NCBI GenBank assembly: GCA_005281725.1
Contig: SSBO01000003.1
Coordinates: forward strand, 4,216,495 to 4,280,494
Direction: 5' to 3'
Length of the DNA stretch: 64,000 bases
Source of the DNA: Wuchereria bancrofti
Taxonomy: Eukaryota > Nematoda > Chromadorea > Rhabditida > Onchocercidae
Shown: positions 11,472-23,765 of the stretch, in pieces
How positions within the stretch are numbered: the first letter of the stretch is position 1
How the letters are laid out: each line of letters begins with the position of its first letter
Translations under genes and position numbers: made by a program
The notes under the pieces: model-generated
Database searches by the model: none
What the model was told of the DNA's origin: nothing
Seen by the model: only the letters and a program-made list of their open reading frames with translations

Positions 11472-11945
11472 CAGTTGGCGCGCCATCTGTGGCAACAGGC
11501 GGGGACAGCTGTATCACCATGTTAAAACTCTAGCTAGCTCTTCGGCCGAAGAAGCACATATGTTCCATGGTCAATTGTTGCCGAATTGTGCTTAACGGCC
11601 AACTGTTGTGTTGTAGTGGTAGTGATGCTGACGTGTATGTATGTGTTAGTTTCAATATAAAATAAAATAGCTGCTTTAGAGTTAGTAACATCATTATTCC
11701 ACTCTTATCAACATTATCATTCTCTTCACCAGCATTTACATCCATCCAGGAGACTTACCTTTCAAGCTTTTCACTATCTGCAGAAGCCGGTGGCTATGCT
11801 TCGTGAGCAGGTTTACTTCTCTTCCAGAACAATTGGCGTAAATTTCGAGATGACGAACAAGACAGAAGATGGCTTTGATTCGACAGCTGCTATCTTCAGG
11901 AACAACAAAAACGTCCACTACCAACAACTGACTTTAGGCCAACTG
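11472..11945. promoter_or_regulatory. E-box cluster upstream of hlh-1
   Basis: Ten CANNTG sites fall in 474 bp: 11472 (CAGTTG), 11484 (CATCTG), 11506 (CAGCTG), 11557 (CATATG), 11572 (CAATTG), 11600 (CAACTG), 11830 (CAATTG), 11884 (CAGCTG), 11925 (CAACTG) and 11940 (CAACTG). At this base composition one or two would be expected. MyoD-family proteins bind such sites, with CAGCTG preferred, and hlh-1 is known to autoregulate in C. elegans. The distance of 0.7-1.1 kb from the start codon suits an enhancer. The region also overlaps a possible exon, so some sites may be incidental. Confidence 0.4.
11759..11927 (-). CDS. Possible exon upstream of hlh-1, unknown product
   Basis: An open segment of 56 codons on the minus strand runs from a GTCAG acceptor-like site to a strong AAAG|GTAAGT donor. 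Its composition is coding-like (for example RIKAIFCLVRHLEIYA and LLQIVKSLK), and no family is recognised. Its phase does not join the hlh-1 first exon in frame, so it would be a 5' untranslated exon of hlh-1 or part of a separate gene. A 46-codon open stretch from an ATG near 11520 on the same strand is a possible partner. Confidence 0.3.
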
Positions 11946-12856
11946 TTCATTCTTGAAAGAAGGTGAAGCATCCCGAACTAATCTCTGGCTAACTTCCTGG
12001 CTAACTACTGTACTCCGCCCCTCCTCTTTGGAATAAAGTAGTTGAAGTCTAACTACAAGGGAAGTAAGCTTTCGTTACAGATTATAAGGGATGGAGAGAA
12101 GTAAAGAAAAAAGGAATTCCTAGAGACAGTTGTGCAATATAGCAGCAGTTATATCAGATCAGCAACAGATACCCCCTAAAATATTCAACCTCCCTTTATT
12201 GTCCCTTAACATCAAACCATCCTATAAAAGATGTTTTTTTCATAGGACCGACTTCTGAGAGTAATTTTACGACGATGGGTACAACGGAACAAAATTTATA
12301 GCTTGAAAAGAAATAATTCCAAGTATTGATAAATTGTCATCGGTACAGAATTGCACCAGCAGACACATAAACACGAATATTGCTTACAGGTCGCCTTCTG
12401 AATTTGGTTTCGAAATCTGCTAACAGAGAGAAGGACAGACAATATCTGAGATAATAATATCTCATATATTGTTTAATTCTTTGTGACAGTTCCATGGATT
12501 GGTCTGCAACTATCCAGTTTAAGGATTTCTTACATATTTGTTTGTTGAGTTTTCTTACCGGTAGCTTCAAGATAATATTTCCTATGCTGATTTCCGTTCA
12601 ACTATTTCAAACCACTTAAATCAAAAATTTTTACACCTTGAAATATTTGGAAATTGAGATGGACAATTCAAGCAAAAAAAAAAACGCTTATGCAAAATTT
12701 AAGCAAATAAACATATAATTCATTTCCGTAGCATTAATCTCGACATCTCGAGTAGACTCTTATTGCATTAGGAGATGTGTAGATGTTATAGTACATGATA
12801 AATACAATTTTCGGAAAAAGTTAGCTTCTGTTCAGAACAGAAAAGTTTCGTGGGCA

Positions 12857-12892
12857 TATAAAGCGCAATTTTCTCTCCAGTACTCTGTCAGT
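12857..12892 (+). promoter_or_regulatory. TATA + Inr core promoter, copy A
   Basis: TATAAA at 12857 is followed by TCTCTCCAGT and then a TCAGT initiator whose A lies 33 nt downstream of the first T of the TATA box, the classic spacing for RNA polymerase II. A near-copy lies at 13939. Downstream, ACAG|GTTTGT at 12944 would be a 5' exon donor and AACAAG at 13022 an acceptor just before ATGs at 13033 and 13062. Confidence 0.5.
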
Positions 12893-13061
12893 TCCTTATT
12901 TCGATCTATTTTTCTGAAATCATTCGATTCAGCTGCATTCACAGGTTTGTATTTTTTTCTTCACTTTTTTTGGAGTGAAACCATTTTTAACATATATGTT
13001 ATTTCTTGCTCATTTCAACAAGCTTCTCGATCATGAATACAGATCATGACGTGGACAGAAA

Positions 13062-13235
13062 ATGGGCTTTAACGAAGTTAGCAAAGTTGAGGAAAATCCA
13101 GAGGATCAAGTCCGTAGTGTTCCACCCGTATATATTAAAGTCCATGCAAAGTTAATAGCATTTATAACAGCTTTTATAATTATTCACATTTCGTTTACTT
13201 CAAAAAATGCTGTTCGCTCAGACTTATTTATTTAC
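13062..13235 (+). CDS. Possible first coding exon of a small membrane protein
   Basis: An ATG at 13062 opens 58 codons to a GTAAAG donor-like site. The peptide has an acidic N-terminus (NEVSKVEENPEDQ), then VHAKLIAFITAFIIIHIS, which could be a membrane segment. A competing ATG at 13033 in another frame gives a 40-residue lysine-rich peptide. The nearby upstream TATA/Inr promoter supports transcription here. A short open segment behind GCTACAG at 13853, ending at a TAA near 13940, could be a later exon. No family is identified and the model is incomplete. Confidence 0.28.
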
Positions 13236-13282
13236 GTAAAGCATGAAGTTTTCTTTACCCTCTCCCCATTCGCTTCCTTTAT

Positions 13283-13305
13283 TATATATATATATATATA
13301 TATAA
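13283..13305. repeat. (TA)n microsatellite
   Basis: An uninterrupted AT dinucleotide run sits inside a longer A/T-only stretch that continues to about 13400. Confidence 0.9.
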
Positions 13306-13938
13306 TTTACCTATTTATATTTATTTACTTTTATTTAATCAATCAATTTATTGATTTATTTAATATATCTATTAATTGGCTAATTAATTAATTTATATGT
13401 TTATATTTATATTTATTGCTTGTGCAGTGTTTCACAGTTATCACTCAATTATTCGAAATTACTATAAGATTTTTGAAAAGCATTTGCACATTCTAAACCT
13501 AAAAAGTATAATCTTCCTATGATGTCTTCATAGTTATAAGATTTCATCTTATTTATGCTTGAATTTAGTGAAGTATATGACAAAATTTTTTGACAAATTC
13601 CGGCAAAATTCTTTAAGATGCATCATTTCTCAAATTTTTGATTGTATACCTAATTTCTTAGTTAATAGTTTTATTCTTTCCCAATAAATGCATCCATAAA
13701 CTAGCTGTGTGAGGTCATTTTGGAAAACGATACATTAGTTCTTCTTGACCTTTGTGGCTATTTTCCTATTCCTGAAATAGTCACTACAAACGAATAAAGC
13801 CGATTAAGTATTACAATTCACTATATGTGTTTAGCGGGTGTCTCGCTACAGAAGTGAGGCTTCTTGTCGGCATATTAGATGTCACTGAAGATTCCTGTTT
13901 GTATTACGATACATTAGCTGTTGAGCTTCTGCTTCTGC

Positions 13939-13974
13939 TATAAGCCGCACTTTTCTCTCCAGTGATCTGTCAGT
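13939..13974 (+). promoter_or_regulatory. TATA + Inr core promoter, copy B
   Basis: This segment matches copy A (12857-12892) at 31 of 36 bases without gaps, including the TATA box, the TCTCTCCAGT block and the TCAGT initiator at the same 33-nt spacing. No convincing reading frame follows it, so it may be an inactive duplicate or drive a non-coding transcript. Confidence 0.42.
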
Positions 13975-16900
13975 CAGTGAGATATTCGTAGCAATTGGTC
14001 CCAAGTAAAAATTAATCGCCGCAAGTGCTAACTAATGACCAAAGTTACTTTTCAACTTAATTGTAGATGTATGTTTTGGCAAGATGTGTATTATGTTATT
14101 TCCAACATGCAATCCAAAATAATCTTGACATTGTCATCCAGAACTTCTTTTAGCAGATATCTTTAGTTTTAGGCTAATTTCGCACAGTATTCAACATGTT
14201 ATCACTTGTTATTTCATTGTTTGCCAGACTATGAATTTGCAGAAAAGTTTATTTATTGGGCTTTTCATGGAAAATTTCGAGAATTTCAATTGCTCCAATT
14301 AGGTAATTATAAATAGAACTGCCTGAAATCTCATAAAATGTGATCGGATATACTTGTAATTTTAATAAATATTATCATTTAGAATATGATTAGAGCAATT
14401 CATAAAAATTTATGTCAATACGCCAAAAATGTTAATGAGAGCTGATTGTTTTTTTATACTTTATTTTAACTGTGATCAACGTTTAATCGATAACAAGCTA
14501 TCAGATGTTAACAATAATTGTGATTTATTCTGCTAGCACTTCTGACTGATATGAAAAATGCACTGAGATTTAATCTGTTTAATGATAGCTTGCGATGAAA
14601 ATAGTTAAAGGTGCTATTAAAGATCTTTTTTATAACAAAGAAGTACGACGATTCAAATTTCTCAGTGGAAAAAAATGGTGAGTTATGGGAGCAACTGAAA
14701 ATGCCGTAAATTTAAATGTGTCGCCTGGATTCATCGCTTCCTTATCAATTGACTGACAGGCATACTTGAACAAAAACCCTTGGCGAATCATCCAATCGAT
14801 TTTTTCTAATTGATCCGTGCTGCATTCGTCACTTGTTGTTCATTTGTATTAGTTTAGGATCTCCAGTGACACAAAAATAATATATTAATGAGAGCTGGTT
14901 GAACAAATGCCACTCTATTTTAACTATTGTAATCAAGATAATACAAAAAACGCAAGTACTTCACTTATCATAAAGAAAGTAGCGATGCAAAGTGGTATTT
15001 TTCATTTCAGTCTTGATTTTTTTGTTTTGCTTCGGATTGATAAACTTAACGAACTAAAAGAAACTAAGCATTCATCTTTTTTTTTGAACTCAGTAAAATA
15101 AGAGGGTCAAATTCATAAATGACTTTTGAATATTTAAAAAAAAAGAAAAGGCGTCCGTTACGATTAATAACTGCGTTAAGTGAATCGATGAAGATTTGTT
15201 TCAATTAATTAAAGCTTCGAACGTTTAGGAGCGACTTAGTTAATGAAGTTAGACGGTCTTTTTGAAACTCTCAATTGCATTTTATGGAAAAATATTACTT
15301 TTAAAATTGGTGCGATTAAGCAAAAACATATTCATAGTTTGATCAAGAAGTCAAGAGATCTTCCACTTGTTTCAAATCAGAATATCTGCAGAAATTTATA
15401 AAAATAAGAAATGATCAATTGACTTGGAACATCATAGAGATATTAACATAAAGAAATTTCATAGTAAAGTAATACATCAATAGACAAAATATGACACAGT
15501 GCATCAAAATGCGTCTCTTTCATTCGCCTCTTTTGAACTTCCATACGAGGGGACACTGCTCAGAAAGTTGTGAACAAGAAGTCACGGACATCTTTTGAAA
15601 TATAGTAAAATATACCTTTATGCATACTGGCTTAAAACTTAATCAAACAGGTCAACCAAAAATCATCATTTAATGAATATTTTTCATGTTTTATTTACAC
15701 TCTTGCTAAAGAGCTGGATAGAATGTTCTGACCGGAACTTCAAGAGGTGAGAGATCCTATAAATGAAGTAAGTATTTTGAAGGCATCTTGTCCTTCAAAA
15801 GTAGTTAGATTAAGTTCAACAGAAGAAAAAAGGCTAGTGAAAGGAAAAACTTCACTACACAATTCTAATTACTTACAACCTATTATCACCACTACCGTCA
15901 TTACCACTGTCAGGATTTGGGTATATCAGTTAGTTGCTGCTTTATTTCACTTATTTTCAAACAAGAACTTTGTTGGACCTTAATACCAGCATCCTGTTCA
16001 TATTTTTTGCATTCAGCAAGTTTCCATTCATTTTCAAGAAATTTGGACTTCATTTGAATTTTGATAAGGGCAGTTCTTCTGACTGACCGTCAGAGAAAGA
16101 ATCCTTTGCAAATGCTTTTGTGCAATTCGATTCATAAAGCCCCATGGAATTCATTAGATTTGCAGTAACTAAATGAGGTAAAAAGTTGGTATTGCGTTTT
16201 TCCATTATTTAAGTCAGCATTTCTGATTTGAAATAATAGAAAACAATGTTCGCAATTAATAAAGTAAGTAGGTTGATTTCTAAACATATTAACATTTTCG
16301 CCTTATATCGCCTTAAGTAACACCGCGAAAATTGCTGAAACTAACTGAAATTGCGATGTCTTTTGATCAAAAACACATTCCTTTTACTATCACTTATTAT
16401 CACGTGCTATGCATCTGACCTGAAAAGAATCAAATTTACAAGCAATAGTAAATCTGGAATTCAACAGCAATGAAGTAAAAAGAAAGTATTTATTATATAT
16501 AATGATAGAAACTACTGCTTGCAACAAAGACTATAAGCAAACACAGTGCACGTGTTGAATTTGTATAATAATATGGTTTTACTTAATATAACAAAATAAA
16601 ACAATACACTAACCACTGGGAATGATGAAAATATTAAATCATTCAATCTCACGTACGTTACATTGGATATTGAGTGAATTCTTCATAGCTTGGAAGAATT
16701 CATTTAAAAAGTCATTGCTATTACTATATGACAAACCGTAACTATCACACATTCCGTGACACTGAAATGAAAAACTTTGTTCCGTATATTAATTTCAGAG
16801 AAAGACATGTATGAAATCACCGCATTACTATGGTAGTTGTTATGAAGCAGTGAAGTGCTTTGAATAGGTACGTCATCAATAGATGGTCAATGGATGATTT

Positions 16901-18390
16901 CATTAAAATATAGACAATAGTAACAAATCACGACAAACAAACTTTTTCAAGTGAAGAATCACCAAAAGCCTCCAATACGGTGATATCGGTCACATGAGTT
17001 GTCCATCATTGAACTGCCACACTCTCACCTGTATGCAAATTTAGTACCCAAATTTTAAGATTTGCCAGAAAATTTGAATAAAATAGAGCAGAAAAGGACT
17101 TTGCCGTTTTGTAGAAACTACAACATACTCGTAAACAAATTAATTGATTTCAACATTTGGATATTATGCTTTTCTCGCCCTTCCTATTTTTTCTCTCAAC
17201 AAATTTCCGCCCTTTTCTCTTTTCCTGTACCATATATTAAGATAATAATTTTCAGTAAATCGTTAAGGAACTAGTTAGTACTTGCCAGTTTAATAGAATG
17301 AGTATTTTCAAAAGAAAAAAAAAATGGAAATCAGAAGAGATACTGATCTAAAACCACTCATTTCTCAGGATAAAGCGGAAGATTTAGCACAGATATTAAT
17401 CATCAACAATCGCTATGTAAGATTGTCCTAGTACAAATATTGAGTTGTTTTATAGTTGCACCCCAATCATAATAGATGAAGCTGACAATTCATTTTTACT
17501 AACTGAAATTTTCCAAAGATCAGCTTGGGTTATTTAAATTTCGTTGAATACTACAAAGGTATACAACTAGCCATCAACTGTTAAGAATCAAAAGCAATCA
17601 AAGTTGACCTTTTATAATTATGCGATAAATTGCCGAATTTACCGTCACTTATTTTACATCATTTGCCAATTTAAAAAAAAAAGTCATGTGTTTCTCGTTA
17701 CTTTAATTATGTTACTGTATAATTTTAAATTATATTAATATTTGAGCATTTTTTCAAAATTAGAGGTGTGAATTTCATTCATAGAACCAAGCATAGTGGA
17801 GCAATTTTCTTTTGAAAAGCATACATCTTCGCGTTGTATTCGGCAAATGAAATTCTCCCTCTCCAGTACAAGGTACTAGTAAGGTAAGTCTTAAGTATAT
17901 CGTCTACAGAGTCGTCTACAGAAGACTACATAGTATAAAGAAGACTTCATAGTATAAAGTTAGATAGTTGTTTCCATAAATATTCATACAAGTTTCACAG
18001 ACTTCAACTTCAAAAATAATTTTATATGTAATACAAACTTATACAATGTATGCAACAGGAATGTAACAGTAGGACAAATAGATTTACTTATTATCAAGTA
18101 AATTAAGCTAAAACAAACAGGTAATGAAATTTTGCTCAATCTAATTGTTATGCTCCCCTCAGCAGTTCAATTTGATCACCTCAGCGGTTTACACAGCAAA
18201 ATTGAATAACAAGCTTTCTGGCAGTACGACTTGTTATTGTAAGAATGAATTTGATTTAAAACTATAAATTTCTTGAAATAATTTCGAAAAACTTTTTGAA
18301 ATAATTTCCGACATAACTTTTTGATTTCAGTAAGGCTCTGCTTAGAAAGCTTGATATTTCTTATTTTCCTGAACAAACCAATATCAACAG
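13975..18390. other. Non-coding stretch
   Basis: No supported gene was seen. The stretch is AT-rich, with scattered frames of chance length. A small tandem repeat lies at 17900-17959. A CTCTCCAGTA string at 17871 recalls the duplicated promoter block but lacks its TATA and Inr parts. Confidence 0.6.
17900..17959. repeat. Nested short tandem repeats
   Basis: TCGTCTACAGA occurs twice with a 13-bp period near 17900-17922. It is followed by two copies of an 18-bp unit (17923-17940 and 17942-17959), AGACTACATAG and AGACTTCATAG each continuing into TATAAAG. The two arrays abut. Confidence 0.85.
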
Positions 18391-21300
18391 CTAAACTATT
18401 CTTCTTTCCACAAGACATTTGTATGGAGGTGGTGAAGTTGTTAGACCGAAGAGTCGTTTTGTTGAGGGATTCGGTCTGTTTGGCACGGTCTGGAAACGAA
18501 AATGTCTTATCAGATTGGCATAAATAAGGAATAGTTCAGCTTTCGCCAATGATTCACCCAAGCATTGTCGTTTACCAATGGAAAATGGGAAAAATGCATC
18601 ATACCTAAAATTAACTAAAATTAGTCATCAAATTAAGTGAGCGAAAAATTGATCACTTCATGCAAATTTTCCTCTTCCTGATATCTGATTGGTTTATAGC
18701 ATTCATTAGCTGATATTTCAGTAAATATTCACAATCGCCCTAATGCATGATATCTTTAACACTGCCATGTTCTTAGCTGAATTTCAGTTTTTTTTTTTTT
18801 TTTTTAGTTTACAATATCTATTTTAAAAAACAAAAAAGTTGACGACTACTCTCCAAAGCTTTTGAGATGAATAGACATTACTTTTTAAGAGTGAATCCAT
18901 CATCTTCTAGAAAACGTTCTGGACGGAACTCCCTAGGTTTCTCAAAATTTGTGGGATCATTCATCGCTATGGAAATTTGTGGGATACAAAGTGTTCCAGC
19001 CGGATAGTAATACTTTCCCATGACAACATCTTCCGCCACGGTTCGCAATAAATTGATGGGCAAAATATTAGCGAAACGTTGGATTTCCTAAGAAAAGTAT
19101 TTAAAGGAAGAGTTCAGTGTTTCTCTTAATAACTTACGTAGCTTTAATAGATACGTGTTTCGGTAATTATGGAGGCAGAAGCTGTTTCGCTCATTAATTA
19201 AAGAACTTGTTGCCTCTAAATTTCCCCAAGTTTATTTTTCTATATTCTTTTATTTAAAAATTTTTTCTAGATATTTCTTATTCCCCATGATATTTAAACA
19301 TAGAGATTATGAAGCTAAAAATCATCAAAAGAGTTGCAATATCGCCAACAAAATTGCTGCAAAATAATGGATGGAAAAAAATTTACATGAATCGTAGCCA
19401 TTGTATATGAACATTTTGGTTTGTCAGCAAGAGTAATCCTGCTCCCAATTTCATCTAATTCATTTTGAACTTTTGTTTGCACATCAGGATGAATTATTGA
19501 AAGAAGGAATCCCCACTTTAATGTTGTCACTGTTGTTTCCATTCCAGCAAAAAATAAATCCAATAATAGCATCGTTAACTGCCATTCGCTGAATTAACAA
19601 ATGCAAACTAATTAGCTTTCAGGTGATAGCTAAGCAAACATGATAGTTAAAACATATTTCAAAAAGTTCACAAATAAATAGTGTGAACTAATTTGAACTG
19701 TAAACAAATCAACAATCAAAATAAATTAATACACAGATAAAAGAATTTGCTTTATTGGATTAATTTCGACGACTTCAGTAGCAAATTTAAACATCATGGG
19801 AAAAAGAAATTATATGGAGAAAAGTATTATCTGATTTAATGTCCATACTTTAAAAAGGAATTTTAAGTAGTGAATTTAATACCTAAAATATTCACTCGGC
19901 TCACCGGATCTTTTTCTACGATTTATTTCTGAGAGATATGCATACGTGAAATCTATTACCTCTGGAGATCCTTCACAGTTGAATGCTTTCATGTGTACCT
20001 GAATCTATTAAATGAATATTAATTGATCATATAAGTGATGAACTAAAATAATGAGTAGAAATATTGGTAAAAACTAGTAAAAGAAATAAGAAATAATGCC
20101 AATTAATTACACCTGCACTTCTCTGGAAATGAATTCCCATAGCTTATTTCGAAGATCCTTGAATTGTTTCCATTTGTAATTTATGAATGGTATCCTTGTA
20201 GTTAACGGTAATGTTATATAGAGTCCCATCAGGGGATGCATTACCAGTCGAGACTGGGAATCTAATAACGAATGCAAAAAACTGAATTCCGCACTTCCCT
20301 GATAAAATGTCTTTAATCAGTTTAGGTCTAATTATTAGGATTGAATAAAATTGATCATTTTGCATTTTAGCTATACTCGACATGAAGACTGCAACAATGC
20401 TTTATTACCTGTGGAAAACGATAACCAAATAATATGTTATTGATGATATTGCCCACACAAACGGCATGCATGGCGCATATGTCCATCTCTTGCCCAGTGC
20501 ATTTTGCTTCCAGATAATCGATGAAGCTCTCAACTTCATTCATGATTTGCTGCTCTATTAGTATCCTACCAACTCCGAAATCTCGTAATACTCGAAGTAC
20601 AAAGCGTCGCTGCTGCTTCCACTTATCACCGTCAATTTGAATTATACCATTGGCACCACCTATATCGAAACAAAATGTCGTGGAAGATGTAAATAAAATT
20701 GGGTGAGTGATGAACAAATTCAGGACATTTTGCTGTATTAAATTTAGTAACATAAATATGAGAAAAAGGGAGCATGCAGACTGTTGGAATTGTACACACA
20801 CATTTATGCTCGATTCTCGAAAGATGAGAAATTAAAAAAGTGTGTCTGCAAAAGATTATTAGATAAAATGAAACAGTGTACTACAAAAGAGACAAATAGT
20901 TTTTTACTATCACCCATGAAGAAGTCAGTTGCATAATTACGCCACCGATTACTGAACATCTCACTATTACGTACAAAGTATTCGCGCATTGTTTCCACGT
21001 CAGTAACCATTACCAAAGGTATTGGTCCGATCCAAAATGTGACCAGGTTACCTAAATCGTAAAATTCTCTCTTCTGCAAATATTCTTTGATCTATTACTT
21101 GCAGTTAACTCTTTTGCAGAATTCATTTAATCATATCATACTTATGTCGCATTCACATAATCAAGATTTAGTGCAGCAACCAAAAACTCGATGCTATTAA
21201 AATGCAAGCTAGCTATTCGAAAGGAAAAAGGCTGTAACTGGAATAAATCATTTAGCGATTGCTTTTTCACTATTTAGAATTTCCATCTACAGTCAGATTG

Positions 21301-21937
21301 AGCAGTTGAAGTATTACTGAGATTGTTTTGGATTACTTAAACCTAGTGTAATTTGTATGAATAATCGAATGCTTTTTAAAAGCAATATCTTTTAATGGAA
21401 ATTATTGCCTTTCCCCCTTAAACAGTATGTCTTTTTTCCAGCTAATCTTTTTTTCGTAAACTTCCTGTAAACTATAACGGGAACTTCAAATACCTTAATA
21501 AAAAACAACTCTTACCGTATTTCTGCTTCCATGTAAGAAACATATCATCTATGGATTTATAAAATATGAAATGGAGAATATTGCCAAAAAAGAGCCATGG
21601 AGCTGGACCCGGTGGAAGAAATCGTCGTTTCCAACTCAATTCGTAAAAAATGTATACTGCAGCTAGTAACACCAATGTTGGCGGTATTGGCTAAAAAAGT
21701 GACCTGTTTGTTCGTTTCAAAACTATTAAAAAACGACTAATATTTTTTTAAAGGTCCTTTACATCTAAAACTTCACATATATTTGCTTACACTCATGTAT
21801 TTACTAGCTCAGTTAACTTACGTTAGAGCTAATAAACGTACCAAGCGAATAAATGAGATCCATGTTTTAGAACATAAAATTGAACTGATCGCTATTATCA
21901 ACATCCCAAATAATAAGATAAATTGAAAGCTATACAT
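18391..21937 (-). CDS. Cytochrome P450, CYP2 clan
   Basis: Minus-strand exons are 21690-21516, 21051-20914, 20659-20409, 20298-20113, 19998-19883, 19588-19387, 19087-18882 and 18604-18391, all in phase, about 495 residues, the usual family length. Landmarks in order: a hydrophobic anchor, the proline hinge RFLPPGPAPW, the C-helix WKQQRRF, the I-helix oxygen-binding AGMETT, the K-helix ExxR as EIQR, the PERF segment FRPERF, and the heme loop FSIGKRQCLGE with the axial cysteine. It should be an ER-bound haem monooxygenase; the substrate is unknown. It resembles nematode CYP33/35-type enzymes more than DAF-9, judging from memory. The first exon begins after TTTTTTAG without a Met; a 32-codon upstream exon (21937-21842) joins in phase but would add a second hydrophobic segment, so the start is uncertain. 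Confidence 0.93.
18788..18805. repeat. Poly-T run in P450 last intron
   Basis: There are eighteen consecutive T on the plus strand. In the minus-strand transcript this is an A-run inside the last intron (18605-18881). Confidence 0.9.
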
Positions 21938-22047
21938 CGTGAAAATATGATCAGGTCGTTGTAGACGTCGTTATTAATTGAATATTTTCTGGTATCTTCT
22001 GGAAGAACTGTATTTGGAAGACTTAACGCTTATGTCACATGATATAC

Positions 22048-22296
22048 CTGAAAAAATCCTATCAATTGACTGTAGAATCCTGGAAAATTAAAATAAAAAA
22101 GATCATCAGGAGAATAACAAACATCGACAGCAATAGCAGCACGGTATTTGGGATAGTCGATTGTCATGAACGACTCGGACAATCGAGGACAGCTCCCTAT
22201 CTTCTGTAGGTATTCATCCCTTCGATCTCCGTTATTTTTGCATGGTGATCGTTTTATATACCGCCCTTCAAATATGCCATCTAAATAGTCATCTAT
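22048..22296 (-). pseudogene. Coding-like exon with in-frame TAG at its 5' end, unknown family
   Basis: On the minus strand 83 codons are open up to a CAG|GTATAT donor, in a locally GC-richer segment with strongly coding-like content: IDDYLDGIFEGRY, then KNNGDRRDEYLQKIG, CPRLSESF and DYPKYRAAIAVD. A good acceptor, TTTTGTCGCAG, lies 18 nt further upstream, but between it and the exon, in frame, is a TAG. Either splicing uses that TAG as the acceptor AG (poor pyrimidine tract) or the gene is broken. The last 25 codons are more AT-rich and could be intron if a GTTTGT donor after AIAVD is used. I do not recognise the family and see no partner exons. It lies 110 bp upstream of the P450 and in the same orientation. 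Confidence 0.5.
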
Positions 22297-23689
22297 CTAC
22301 CCGTACTGACATATCTGCGACAAAATAAGTTACTTAACATTACTTGTATTGCATAATTCTGCTCCTTCCTCTTTATACGATCACTTTTCACTTCTTTACT
22401 CGTTTTGTTCCCGCATGAATTGATTGCTTTTAGAAAATTTCTTCACGTTATATCAGTCGTCTTTATTTCTCACGTTTTACGTTTTTATTGCAGTTGTTTC
22501 AGATTGTGTTTTTTTTTTCTAACGGAAGCTAATTTGGAATGAAACTGATTACAAACGATTAACTACAAAAATTAGTTTTTTACAAAGGGAAAGAGTTGAT
22601 AGAAAGTGATGGAAAACGACAAGAGAAAATAGATACACTCGATAGAATTGGAGTACCATAACGAGAGGATCCGATGTGTTAAAATTTAAGGACAAACCAT
22701 ATCTCTGGATATCTCAGAATTTTTTAACAAATTATTTTACATGAGTCTTTTGAACTAAATTTTACTATCTTTTGAACTAAACTTTTTCAAGCAAACTTTT
22801 TTGTACAATGATATAGTATAACTGTAGCGCTACATTCTATAGAACTACGAATCCATGTTAGGAGTTATCTAGTATTACTAATGAAGCAGCAACTTGCAGT
22901 TGTTCGATTTTTTGAACAAATGCATAGCACCACAAAGTTCAAGAAGGTTTTAGAGAAAGTTTTGTAAATTTAGATTTTAGTTAACCGTTTTGCTAAAGTT
23001 GTTCTTAAACACTTATAAGAAATACTATATCGTAGAATCTGTCTACTTTGTGGGCAAATATATTGAGACTTCGATTAAAAACTCAGTCATGTCAATTTTA
23101 GTTTTACTGATATCATCTGATAATACATTCTGATATGTGATTACTTGAATCAAGCACACTGTTAGATAGCATAAAAGATATTCTTAGGAAAAAAAAAATG
23201 AGAAAAATAGAATTCATACACTTGAATCATTTAGTTGCTTAAATAAAGAAAATAAAATTCAGGAAGAACTAATAAAAACAGAACAACCACTGAAAATATA
23301 CATACACAAATTTGTTTTTGCTGATAGTTCATGCCTTTGTATGTTGATTCATGATTCACTAATTAGTCAGGTTTTTGTCGCGAAATGTTTTATTTAAAAA
23401 GTCAATTTACAATTGGAAAATAATAAAGTGACACAAAGTTTAATGATGTATGTCCCGATGCTTGTGCACCCTGTAAAGTTATTTGAAATTAGTTTTTGTT
23501 TCAACAGCGCCAATAAACAGGTCTGAAATATTCTGTGCTCAGTCAATGACTTTCCATTCATTCGAACATATCACAGGTGATCGTTTAGCAGACCTTCATA
23601 AATATGGTGGAATTAAGTCTTACTGGTCTCCAAAAGATCCATGAATGTTTATGCTAAGGACTTACAAAAAAAACATTCACTTATTCGTA

Positions 23690-23765
23690 TATAATGATGG
23701 ACATATATAATGATCGATATATAATATAATGATATATCGATATATAATATAACGATATATAATGA
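23690..23765. repeat. AT-rich palindromic array
   Basis: ATATATAATG-type and CGATATATAATA-type units recur about five times, several of them self-complementary around CGATATATCG. It is simple-sequence DNA likely to extrude or slip. Confidence 0.75.

Larger units (their letters stand above)
10803..12856. other. Upstream region of hlh-1
   Basis: These 2 kb separate the hlh-1 start codon from a core promoter at 12.86 kb. The part from 11.46 to 12.05 kb is visibly richer in G+C than its surroundings and holds an E-box cluster and a possible exon (see separate entries). The rest is AT-rich with no recognised gene. A short AT-rich repeat of AATCATATACAAT lies near 11272-11304. Confidence 0.6.

Noticed and set aside
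12337..12570. 77-codon minus-strand frame with GTAAGA and GTAAGC donor-like sites
   Set aside because: Several splice-like sites are present but no phase-consistent exon chain or family could be built.
20144..20383. 79-codon minus-strand frame inside the P450
   Set aside because: It is out of frame with the P450 exon 20298-20113, which is fixed by flanking phases and by homology.
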